Notes under the pieces: generated by a model
Databases searched by the model: none
What the model saw: the letters and a program-made list of their open reading frames with translations, nothing else
Told to the model about the DNA's origin: nothing
In this document: positions 10,113 through 20,499 of the stretch, in pieces
Layout: each line of letters starts with the position of its first letter
Position numbering within the stretch: position 1 is the stretch's first letter
Assembly: GCF_030504985.1 (NCBI RefSeq)
Contig: NZ_JASERU010000020.1
Coordinates: 1-57,542 of the forward strand
From: Fulvimonas sp. R45
Lineage (GTDB): Bacteria > Pseudomonadota > Gammaproteobacteria > Xanthomonadales > Rhodanobacteraceae
Length of the DNA: 57,542 bases
Direction of reading: 5' to 3'
Position numbers and translations under genes: made by a program

Positions 10113-11316
10113 GGCCCGCCTTCCTCGCCCGCTGGTTCACCCCCGCCCCGGATTCCGGGGTGGCCGACGACATCCGCCGCGGCAAGTCGCCCTGGGCCGA
10201 CAGCGTCCACCTGTTGTGGTCGGTGTGGATCTTCGTGACGCCCCTGTTCGATCATGGAATCCAGGGCTATACATGGACCTGGATACTGTTCACGCTGGTG
10301 TCCTATCCGCTGTTCCTGCTGCTCTTCGCCAAGATCCAGCTGGCGTCGCAGCGCACGGCGTATCTCTATGCCTGGGCCATGGCGGTGCTGTGCTTCGCCT
10401 TGCTGCGCTGGTATCCGAGCGGCCTCAGCTACTTCGTTTACGCCTGCGTGATGTTGAATCATTGCCGCATGCGTTTGCGAGCCCAGTTGGTCCAACTGGT
10501 GCTGCTCAACGTGACGCTGGTGGGACTGGCATGGTGGATCGGTTATCCAGCCAGCATCCTGGTGATCATGCCGGCTTCGGTGATCGTGATCAGCGTGATC
10601 ATGCTGGTCGAGCGCATCAACAAGGAAAAGGATGCCGCGCTGCGCCTGTCGCAGGACGAGGTACGCCGTCTCGCCGTGCTGGCCGAGCGCGAGCGCATCG
10701 GCCGCGACCTGCACGACCTGCTCGGCCACACGCTGTCGCTGGTGACGCTGAAGTCCGAGCTGGCGTGCAAGCTGGCGCTGGCCGACCCACCGCGCGCGCA
10801 GCGCGAGATGGAAGAGGTGGAGCGCGTCTCGCGCCACGCGCTGGCCGAGGTGCGCGCCGCGGTCACCGGCATGCGCCGCAGCGACCTCGCCGCCGAACTG
10901 GTTTCCGCGCGGCTGATGCTGGAGGCCTCGGGCATCGCGTTCGAGGCGGACGCGCCGGCGACGCGCGAACTGTGGCCGGACGCCGAGGCCTCGCTGGCGC
11001 TGGTATTGCGCGAGGCCGTCACCAACATCCATCGCCACGCGCGCGCCACGGCGGCGCGGGTGGTTTTCTCCAGCAACGCGGAAAGCTTCCACATGCGCAT
11101 CGGCGACAACGGACGCGGCGGCCTCGCCGCCCACGGCAACGGCATCAGCGGCATGCGCGAGCGCGTGCGCGCTTTGGGCGGCACGCTCGCGATCGACTCG
11201 CCCGCGCGGCGCGGCACCACGCTCGACATCGCGGTGCCGCTGCGCGCGACGCGGAAGCCCCTCGCGGAAGGTGTGCACGGCGCCTCGCCGCTGCTGGCCG
11301 GGCAGGAGGGCGCCGC

Positions 11317-11320
<4 letters not shown>
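10109..11320 (+). CDS. DesK-type sensor histidine kinase (second paralog)
   Basis: A 403-residue kinase with the same plan as its neighbour: N-terminal SPWADSVHLLWSVWIF, several membrane helices up to about residue 165, HisKA_3 with His202 in RDLHDLLGH, and HATPase with AVTNIHRHARA and D333 in GDNGRGG. The membrane half differs from the first paralog far more than the catalytic half, so the two may sense different cues and pass phosphate to the same regulator, perhaps as a heterodimer (inference). ATG overlaps the previous stop (ATGA), and its own stop overlaps the regulator start, so all three are coupled. Confidence 0.9.
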
Positions 11321-14209
<2,889 letters not shown>

Positions 14210-14374
14210 CCGACGGGTCGGGCGTCGACGCGCCAGGCCGGCCGGATGTCGTCCGCAGGGAACCTGCGGGCCCGCCGGCGATCCACTTGTAACGGTCCCC
14301 GGCCGCCCCGATACCGGGCGGAAGCGGTCGTGCAGGCGCCTTCCGGCGCCGTGCATGGCCAGGGGAGGGCGTGG

Positions 14375-14380
14375 CATAAT
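14375..14380 (+). promoter_or_regulatory. Probable -10 box for yajC-secD-secF
   Basis: CATAAT in GTGGCATAATCC, about 65 bases before yajC, in the 235-base gap after tgt. No good -35 is visible. It would let the Sec genes be made independently of tgt. Confidence 0.45.
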
Positions 14381-14444
14381 CCACGGTTCTTTATCGGGCG
14401 CGCGGCAAAAAACCTGCCGGCGCCACCACTTGCGAGACAAAACG

Positions 14445-14777
14445 ATGAGTTTTCCGATGCCTTTCGTGATCGCCCAGGCCGCCCCCGCGGGTGCCGCCGG
14501 CGGCGGCGTGTCCATGCTGATCTTCATGGTGGTGATCTTCGGCGCCATGTATTTCATGATGATCCGCCCGCAGATGAAGCGGCAGAAGGAACACCGCGCG
14601 ATGGTCTCCGCCCTCGCCAAGGGCGACGAGGTGGTCAGCAACGGCGGCCTGGCCGGTCGCGTCGACGAGGTGGGCGAATCCTTCCTCGTCATCGAGATCG
14701 CGCCGAACGTCAGGGTCAAGCTGCAGAAGGGCGCGGTGTCGCAGGTGCTGCCGAAGGGCACGCTGAAGTCGGCCTGA
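14445..14777 (+). CDS. yajC: Sec translocase accessory subunit YajC
   Basis: Small inner-membrane protein of 110 residues with one helix (about 24-44: MLIFMVVIFGAMYFMMIRPQ) followed by the typical RPQMKRQKEH and a cytoplasmic SH3-like part with GDEVVSNGGLAGRV. It joins SecD and SecF in the holotranslocon. The start gives the short Gln-Ala-Ala segment before the helix seen in relatives. The position tgt-yajC-secD-secF is conserved in gammaproteobacteria. secD follows after 99 bases. Confidence 0.95.
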   Translation: MSFPMPFVIAQAAPAGAAGGGVSMLIFMVVIFGAMYFMMIRPQMKRQKEHRAMVSALAKGDEVVSNGGLAGRVDEVGESFLVIEIAPNVRVKLQKGAVSQVLPKGTLKSA

Positions 14778-14876
14778 CGCGGGGCGCCCAGGGGACCGGG
14801 TTTTCATTGAGCAAGCGACCGGACGGCCGCTTTTTGGTTTGCGTGGACACGGACGACCGCAGAAGGACTCCCAAAC

Positions 14877-16778
14877 ATGAGTGATTTCCCACGCTGGAAA
14901 TACGCACTGGTCGCCATCGCGATGGTGTTCGGCATCCTCTACGCGTTGCCCAACGCGTTCGTGCCGATGCCCGCCGTGCAGGTGTCCGCCACGCACAACG
15001 CCCTGGTCGACGCGTCGCTGCAGCAGAAGATCGTCGACGCGCTGCAGAAGGCCAAGGTTCCCTACGCGAACATCGGCCTCAAGCACGACAAGGCCAAGGG
15101 CGACTACGTGCTGATCGGCTTCGCCAACGGCGACCTGCAGAACACCGCGGCCGACGCGCTGAAGCCGGTGCTGGGCAACGACTACACCGCCGCCTTCAAC
15201 CTCGAGTCGACCGTGCCGCACTGGCTGCAGGCGATCGGCGCGCGCTCGATGCCGCTGGGCCTGGACCTGCAGGGCGGCGTGCACTTCCTGATGAAGGTCG
15301 ACCAGGGCGACGTGGTCGACAAGCAGGAGATCCGCTACACCGAGGACATCTCCGCGCTGCTGCGCGAGAAGAAGATCCCGTACACCTCAGTCACCCGCAA
15401 CAGCGTGCGCGGCAAGGGCGTGGTGGTGCTGCTGCCCTCGGCGGCCGACCGCAGCGCCGCGTCCGACGCCATCGCCACCGAGTTCCCCGACCTCAATGTC
15501 GCCGACGGCCCCAGCACCGGCGACCGCTTCGTGCTGAACGCCACGGTGAAGCCGGACAAGCTGCGCGAGCTGGCGCAGAGCACGATCAAGCAGAACCTGG
15601 GCACGCTGCGCAACCGCATCAACGCGCTGGGCGTGTCCGAGCCGGTGATCCAGGCGCAGGGCGAGGACCACATCGTGGTCGAACTGGCCGGCGTGCAGGA
15701 TCCGGCCGAGGCGAAGAAGGTGATCGGCGCCACGGCCACGCTGGAATACGTGGCCGGCCTGGGCGACGCGCGCGACCCGCGCGTGCAGGATGCATTGCGT
15801 ACCGGCAACGTGCCGCCGGAAGCGCATCTCTATGAAGGCGCCCCGGGCACCCCGTGCCCCTGCCTGGTCAGCAAGAAGATCATCGTCACCGGCGACGAGC
15901 TGGTGGACGCCACTTCCGGCAACGATCCGCAGAACGGCTCACCCAGCGTGAACGTGTCGCTGAACTCCGCCGGCGCCCGCAAGATGCTCGACTTCACCCG
16001 CGACAACGTGGGCAAGCCGATGGCGGTGGTCTACGTGGAGCGCGTCACCGACACCAAGATGGTGGACGGCAAGGAAGTACGCACGCCGAAGATCACCTAC
16101 AAGGTGATCAATTACGCCACCATCCAGGGCGTCTTCAGCAACAAGTTCCAGACCAACGGCCTGTCCAGCTCGAAGGAAGCCTCCGAGCTGGCGCTGCTGC
16201 TGAAGGGCGGTTCGCTGGCCGCGGCGATGGACATCGTCTCGGAAAACGTGATCGGCCCCAGCATGGGCAAGGAGAACATCAGCAAGGGCCTCGACGCGGT
16301 GTTGCTGGGCCTGGGCCTGGTGCTGCTGGCGGCGGCGATCTACTACAAGCTGTTCGGCCTGGTGGCCGACGTGGCGCTGTTCTTCAACCTGGTGATCCTG
16401 GTGGCGGTGATGTCGCTGATCGGCGTCACCCTGACCATGCCCGGCATCGCCGGTATCGTGCTGACGCTGGGCATGGCGATCGACGCCAACGTGCTGATCT
16501 GCGAGCGCGTGCGCGAGGAACTGCGCAACGGCTCCACGCCGCTGGCCTCGATTCGCGCCGGCTACGAGAAGGCGTGGTCCACCATTCTCGACGCCAACGT
16601 CACCCACCTGATCGCGGCGGTAGCGCTGACCACGGTGGGTTCCGGTCCGATCAAGGGCTTCGGCATCACGCTGCTGATCGGCATCCTCACCTCGCTGTTC
16701 ACCTCGGTGACGGTGACCCATGCGATCACCGCGCTGCTGCACGGCGGTCGTCGCAAGCTGAAGACGCTGTCGGTGTAA
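14877..16778 (+). CDS. secD: Protein translocase subunit SecD
   Basis: Inner-membrane RND-type protein of 633 residues using the proton gradient to pull proteins through SecYEG. It has an N-terminal helix (about 8-26), a large periplasmic part with the LGLDLQGGVHFLM motif, and five C-terminal helices (from about 475) including GIVLTLGMAIDANVLICERVREEL, where the conserved Asp lies. The length is slightly above that of E. coli SecD (615). secF follows after 12 bases, so the two are co-transcribed. The start follows the short purine-rich AGAAGGACTC. Confidence 0.96.
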   Translation: MSDFPRWKYALVAIAMVFGILYALPNAFVPMPAVQVSATHNALVDASLQQKIVDALQKAKVPYANIGLKHDKAKGDYVLIGFANGDLQNTAADALKPVLGNDYTAAFNLESTVPHWLQAIGARSMPLGLDLQGGVHFLMKVDQGDVVDKQEIRYTEDISALLREKKIPYTSVTRNSVRGKGVVVLLPSAADRSAASDAIATEFPDLNVADGPSTGDRFVLNATVKPDKLRELAQSTIKQNLGTLRNRINALGVSEPVIQAQGEDHIVVELAGVQDPAEAKKVIGATATLEYVAGLGDARDPRVQDALRTGNVPPEAHLYEGAPGTPCPCLVSKKIIVTGDELVDATSGNDPQNGSPSVNVSLNSAGARKMLDFTRDNVGKPMAVVYVERVTDTKMVDGKEVRTPKITYKVINYATIQGVFSNKFQTNGLSSSKEASELALLLKGGSLAAAMDIVSENVIGPSMGKENISKGLDAVLLGLGLVLLAAAIYYKLFGLVADVALFFNLVILVAVMSLIGVTLTMPGIAGIVLTLGMAIDANVLICERVREELRNGSTPLASIRAGYEKAWSTILDANVTHLIAAVALTTVGSGPIKGFGITLLIGILTSLFTSVTVTHAITALLHGGRRKLKTLSV

Positions 16779-16790
16779 GGGGAGCTCAAC

Positions 16791-17753
16791 ATGGAAATCT
16801 TCAATCCGAACAGCAACGTCCACTTCCTCGGCCTGCGCAGGTACAGCATCGGGCTGGCGATCGCGCTGATGATCGCCTCGGTCGCGCTGATCTGGGGCAA
16901 GGGCCTGAACTACGGGCTGGACTTCACCGGCGGCGTGGAAATCCAGGCCAACTACAGCCAGCCGGTGACCACCAACGACGTGCGCGACGCGCTGGAGAAG
17001 GGCGGCATCAAGGACCCGACGGTGCAGAGCCTGGGCGGCACGCGCCAGGTGCTGATCCGCTTCCAGCCCAAGGACGACACCGTCCATCCGCCGCAAGGCG
17101 ACAAGGTGAACCTCGACGTGATCGCGGGCGACGTGGGCAAGGCGCTGAAGGCGGCCCGGCCCGACGCCGTGGTGGCCAGCCGCAACTACGTCAGCTCGCA
17201 GGTGGGCGACGAGCTGCGCAGCAGCGGCACGATCGCAGCGATCCTGGTGATCATCGGCATCGGCCTGTACCTGTGGATCCGCTTCGAGCGGCGTTTTGCC
17301 GTCGCCGCGCTGGCCACCGAGGTGCACGACGTGCTGGTGACGCTGGGCGTGATCGCGCTGGTGCAGCGTGAGTTCGACATGACCGTGCTGGCCTCGGTGC
17401 TGGCGGTGATCGGCTACTCGATCAACGACAAGGTGGTGGTGTTCGACCGCATCCGCGAGCTGTTCCGCCTGGCGCGCAAGGCCGAGCCGGAGGAGATCCT
17501 CAACCGCTCGATCAACAGCACGCTGTCGCGAACCATCATCACCTCGCTGTTCACCGGCATCGCGATGGCCGCGCTGTTCTTCTACGGTGGCCCCAGCGTG
17601 CACGGCTTCGCGGTGACCATGCTGATCGGCATCGTGGTGGGCACGCTGTCGTCCATCTTCGTGGCCAGTCCGATCCTGCTGTGGCTGGGCGTGTCGAAGA
17701 AGGACCTGATGCCGGTCACCCGCGAGAACCCGGAGCTGGCGCGTCGTCCATGA
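16791..17753 (+). CDS. secF: Protein translocase subunit SecF
   Basis: A 320-residue partner of SecD. It has a first helix (about 18-36), the conserved periplasmic start GLDFTGGVEI, and a five-helix C-terminal bundle from about residue 140 with VIGYSINDKVVVFDRIRE, the SecF counterpart of the SecD proton-path helix. GGGGAGCTCAAC precedes the ATG. It is the last gene of the yajC-secD-secF unit, followed by a cluster of palindromes and a terminator-like hairpin before the convergent murU. Confidence 0.96.
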   Translation: MEIFNPNSNVHFLGLRRYSIGLAIALMIASVALIWGKGLNYGLDFTGGVEIQANYSQPVTTNDVRDALEKGGIKDPTVQSLGGTRQVLIRFQPKDDTVHPPQGDKVNLDVIAGDVGKALKAARPDAVVASRNYVSSQVGDELRSSGTIAAILVIIGIGLYLWIRFERRFAVAALATEVHDVLVTLGVIALVQREFDMTVLASVLAVIGYSINDKVVVFDRIRELFRLARKAEPEEILNRSINSTLSRTIITSLFTGIAMAALFFYGGPSVHGFAVTMLIGIVVGTLSSIFVASPILLWLGVSKKDLMPVTRENPELARRP

Positions 17754-17760
17754 GCATGCA

Positions 17761-17867
17761 TCGCCCGCTCCGCGGGCGATTCCGCCATTTCTCCCCCGCT
17801 CGCGGGGGAGAGGTCTGAAAGGCAGAGAGGGCCGCTTGGTTTTCTCTCCCCCGCGTGCGGGGGAGAG
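17761..17867. repeat. Cluster of three short palindromes after secF
   Basis: Three hairpins in about 110 bases: TCGCCCG/CGGGCGA (17761-17779), CTCCCCCG/CGGGGGAG (17791-17810) and CTCTCCCCCGC/GCGGGGGAGAG (17844-17867). The last two are copies of the CTCCCC palindrome family, and both are followed by a related AGAGG...GGCAGAGAGGG tract. Confidence 0.7.
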
Positions 17868-17907
17868 GCCCGCAGGGCAGAGAGGGCAAGCTCTCCCAAG
17901 CTCCATC

Positions 17908-17934
17908 CGAACGGCCCGGATTCCGGGCCGTTCG
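17908..17934. terminator. Bidirectional terminator between secF and murU
   Basis: Perfect 12-bp arms CGAACGGCCCGG/CCGGGCCGTTCG around a 3-base loop ATT, between two convergent genes. T-runs are short (CGTTT on the plus strand). Confidence 0.65.
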
Positions 17935-17953
17935 CGTTTCCGGCAATCGACCC

Positions 17954-18673
17954 TTATCCCGCCGACCCGGCGGCAGGAAGCTCCGCATCCAGCTGCGCCA
18001 GCCGTTCCGGCGTGCCCACGTCGGTCCAGCGCCCGCGGTGGCGGCTTCCCTGCAGCCTGTTCCGCGCCATCGCCGCCTCCAGCAGGGGCCGCAACTTGAA
18101 GCGCGGCGGTTTCGCCTCGGCGCCGGGCGCGTCGCCCACGGCCTCGCGCCAGTCGTCCAGCAGCTCGCGGCGGAACACGCCGATGCCGCCGTAGGTGAGC
18201 TTGGGTGCGCCGCCGGCATGCAACAGGTCGTCGTCGCCCAGCGCGAAATCGCCTTCCGGATGATGCGCGGGATTGTCCACCATCAGCAGGTGGGCCAGTC
18301 CGCCCGGTTCGGCGGGCAGGGCGGCGAAGTCGGCATCGCACCACACGTCGCCGCTGATCGCCAGCACCGGCTCCGGCCCGAGCAGCGGCAGCGCGTTGAG
18401 CAGGCCGCCGCCGGTCTCCAGCGGCACCGGCCCCTCGTAGGCGTAGCGGATGCGCAAGCCCCAGCGCGAGCCGTCGCCCAGCACCTCGGGAAATTGCCCG
18501 GCGAGGTGCGAGGTATTGACCACCACGTAGTTCACCCCGATGGCGGCGAGTTTCTCCAGATGCCACACGATCAGCGGCTTGCCACCCGCTTCCAGCAACG
18601 GCTTGGGCGTGCGTTCGGTGAGCGGGCGCATGCGTTCGCCCAGGCCGGCCGCGAAGATCAGCGCGTGCCTCAT
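17954..18673 (-). CDS. murU: N-acetylmuramate alpha-1-phosphate uridylyltransferase
   Basis: Nucleotidyltransferase of 239 residues that turns MurNAc-1-phosphate and UTP into UDP-MurNAc in peptidoglycan recycling. The N-terminal nucleotide-binding signature is IFAAGLGERMRPLT followed by TPKPLLEAGGKPLI; the metal-binding ISGDVWCDAD and the later GGIGVFRRELL and WTDVGTPERL are typical of sugar-1-phosphate nucleotidyltransferases. The start was chosen for the GGGAGG before ATG CGG CAC; an in-frame ATG 15 bases upstream is possible. The upstream kinase of the same strand has the features of AmgK, its pathway partner, which supports the MurU assignment over a glucose- or mannose-phosphate enzyme. 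Confidence 0.87.
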   Translation of the reverse strand: MRHALIFAAGLGERMRPLTERTPKPLLEAGGKPLIVWHLEKLAAIGVNYVVVNTSHLAGQFPEVLGDGSRWGLRIRYAYEGPVPLETGGGLLNALPLLGPEPVLAISGDVWCDADFAALPAEPGGLAHLLMVDNPAHHPEGDFALGDDDLLHAGGAPKLTYGGIGVFRRELLDDWREAVGDAPGAEAKPPRFKLRPLLEAAMARNRLQGSRHRGRWTDVGTPERLAQLDAELPAAGSAG

Positions 18674-18710
18674 GGGCTCGCCTCCCATCCTTGCAGGGGT
18701 ACCGGACGCG

Positions 18711-18859
18711 CTCCTCCCCCTGCAAGCAGGGGGAGGAGAAAAACCTGATGTGCGTCACGCGCCCCCTCCCCTGCTTGCAGGGGAGGGTCGGGGAGGGGTG
18801 CTTCTGGCGCGGGGGCCAAGAGCACCCCCTCCCGGCCTCCCCCTGCAGGCAGGGGGAGG
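18711..18859. repeat. Three CTCCCC-family palindromes between amgK and murU
   Basis: Arms CTCCTCCCCCTGC/GCAGGGGGAGGAG (18711-18738), CCCTCCCCTGC/GCAGGGGAGGG (18764-18787) and CCTCCCCCTGC/GCAGGGGGAGG (18836-18859), each with a two-base loop. They fill most of the 211-base gap between two genes of the same pathway. Confidence 0.75.
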
Positions 18860-18884
18860 GGGAAGGCGCTGCGAGCTTCGGTGC

Positions 18885-19901
18885 TCATGCGCCTGCCGCC
18901 TGCGCAAGGTCGCGGCCCGCGACGTGCCGTTCCAACAGCTCGGCGAATGCCGCCAGTTCAGGATAGCCGCGCGCCACTTCGATCACATAGCGATACACCT
19001 GCGGCACGTCCTTCAGGTAGCCCGGTTTGCCGTCGCGGTACCACAGCCGGTAGAACTGGCCGAGCACGCGCACGTGGCGGTGCAGGCCGGTGAGGTCGAA
19101 CCAGCGGCGGAAGCGCGTGGCGTCCACCGCGTCGTCGATCACGCCGGCGCCGAGCAGCCGCCGCCGGTACGACTCCACCCATACCTCCACGCGCTCGCGC
19201 GGCCAGGCGACGTAGGCGTCGCGCAGCAGCGAGGCGAGGTCGTAGGTGAGCGGCCCGTGCAGCGCGCCCTGGAAGTCGATCACGCCCGGGTTGCGTTCGT
19301 CCGTCACCAGCAGGTTGCGGCTATGGTAGTCGCGGTGCACGAACACGCGCGGCTGCGCCAGCGCGTTGCGCACGATCACGTCGAAGGCGGCTTCCAGCAC
19401 GTCCCATTCTCCGCAGCTTGGCGCATGGCCGAGGTGGCGCTCGAGGAACCACTTCGGCATCACTTCCAGGCCGTTCACCAGCACCGTGCGGTCGAACGGC
19501 GGCAGGTCGTCGCACGCCACGCGCGTCTGCATGACGAGCAGTGCGTCTATCGCGTCGCCGTAGAGGCGGTCGGCGCTGGCGTCGTCCAGCGCGTCCAGGT
19601 ACAGCCGCGAACCCAGGTCCTCGATCAGCAGGAAGCCCTGTTCCAGGTCCTGCGCGCGCACCTCGGGCACGTGCAGGCCGGCGGCGGCCAGCCGCGCGCC
19701 GATCGCCAGCCAGGGGCGAGGGTCCTCCCGCGCCGGCGGCGAGTCCATCACGATCCAGCTTCGCCCGTCGTGCCGCGTGCGCCAGTAGCTGCGGAAGCTG
19801 GCGTCGGACGAGGCTGGAGCGAGAACGAGGCGGGCGTCGCCGAGGGTCTGGCGCGCCCACGCGAGGCGGGTGGCGGCGCGGTCTTGGGAGACGGTGGGCA
19901 T
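18885..19901 (-). CDS. amgK: N-acetylmuramate/N-acetylglucosamine anomeric kinase
   Basis: A 338-residue kinase of the aminoglycoside phosphotransferase fold. In Pseudomonas, AmgK phosphorylates MurNAc and GlcNAc at C1, feeding MurU and bypassing MurA, the target of fosfomycin. Motifs seen here are ASSDASFRSYWR near the N-terminus, the catalytic loop VHRDYHSRNLL with Asp191, and the metal-binding VIDFQGALHGPLTYDL with Asp209. Length and C-terminal tryptophan- and arginine-rich region fit the family. It lies 211 bases upstream of murU on the same strand, with palindromes between. Activity is assigned by family and context, not by any unique residue. Confidence 0.86.
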   Translation of the reverse strand: MPTVSQDRAATRLAWARQTLGDARLVLAPASSDASFRSYWRTRHDGRSWIVMDSPPAREDPRPWLAIGARLAAAGLHVPEVRAQDLEQGFLLIEDLGSRLYLDALDDASADRLYGDAIDALLVMQTRVACDDLPPFDRTVLVNGLEVMPKWFLERHLGHAPSCGEWDVLEAAFDVIVRNALAQPRVFVHRDYHSRNLLVTDERNPGVIDFQGALHGPLTYDLASLLRDAYVAWPRERVEVWVESYRRRLLGAGVIDDAVDATRFRRWFDLTGLHRHVRVLGQFYRLWYRDGKPGYLKDVPQVYRYVIEVARGYPELAAFAELLERHVAGRDLAQAAGA

Positions 19902-19989
19902 GACGTGCGGGTGGCCGGAAACACGCCATGCAGCTTAGCGGCGCGGCAGTCGCCGCGCGAGCTGCCGGCATCGGCGAGGCCGGAAACGG

Positions 19990-20394
19990 TCAGTCGGAAG
20001 GCTTGCGTGCGGTGGTGGCGGCAAGCGACGCGATCAGTTCGCGTACCAGTTTACGCTGCGCATCGGGGAGGGCGAGAAAGTCCTCGATGGCCAGGCGGTC
20101 ATGGCCGCGGACGTGGTCGGGCCAGGCGACATTGGGTTCCCGCACACCCTTGCGCGATGGCGCGCCGAACCGCAGCTCGTGCGGCAGCATGCCCACGATG
20201 CGCGCCAACGCCTGCATGTTCGCCTGCTTGGGCAGGTGCTTCCCGGAAAGCCAACTGGAAATCGCCTGCGGGGTCACGTTCTCGCCGCCGTACTTGGGTA
20301 CCAGCTTCTCGAGCACCGTGGGGCTTGCTTCGATGCCCGCAGCTTCGAGTGCGGCGGCCAGGCGCTCGGCGAAGGCGGACTGTTCGGTCTTCAT
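19990..20394 (-). CDS. XRE-family helix-turn-helix regulator beside type III RM
   Basis: A 134-residue protein with a Cro/CI-type helix-turn-helix around residues 25-70 (VTPQAISSWLSGKHLPKQANM and ALARIVGMLPHELRFG). The C-terminal part (about 90-134) is charged and unassigned. It is divergent from the mod-res genes, with only 105 bases between starts, and an AT-rich stretch there holds two near-identical 15-base direct repeats. That layout suggests it controls its own promoter and that of the RM genes, like the controller proteins of some type II systems. The alternative is a solitary phage-type repressor. The ribosome site is weak. Confidence 0.75.
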   Translation of the reverse strand: MKTEQSAFAERLAAALEAAGIEASPTVLEKLVPKYGGENVTPQAISSWLSGKHLPKQANMQALARIVGMLPHELRFGAPSRKGVREPNVAWPDHVRGHDRLAIEDFLALPDAQRKLVRELIASLAATTARKPSD

Positions 20395-20430
20395 GGGCGA
20401 TGACCATAGGCGGCGCCATCGCGAGCGAAG

Positions 20431-20468
20431 GAAACTATTGCTTTATAAAAATTGAAAGTTTTGCTTTC
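20431..20468. promoter_or_regulatory. Direct-repeat operator candidate between XRE gene and mod
   Basis: GAAACTATTGCTTTA (20431-20445) and GAAAGTTTTGCTTTC (20454-20468) agree at 12 of 15 positions and start 23 bases apart, about two helical turns. The second copy is itself an inverted repeat (GAAAG/CTTTC). A TATAAA box lies between them. This 60-base line has only 23 G+C. Best reading: binding sites of the neighbouring XRE protein. Confidence 0.55.
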
Positions 20469-20499
20469 ATTGGCGATCGGAATCCTGCCGGTCGTCGCC

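Noticed and set aside
14778-14876. Terminator between yajC and secD (GC-rich stretch followed by TTTTTGG)
   Set aside because: The arms do not pair well; genes are normally one unit.
15939-18758. A 939-codon minus-strand frame across secD, secF and murU
   Set aside because: Runs antisense to secD/secF; no family features; GC-rich shadow.
17761-18859. CRISPR array
   Set aside because: The repeats are palindromes with unequal spacing and no conserved spacer length; no cas genes nearby.
20395-20499. TTG start for mod at 20452
   Set aside because: It would overlap the repeat pair and lacks a ribosome site; MPKSLLEQLPEIV fits the family.
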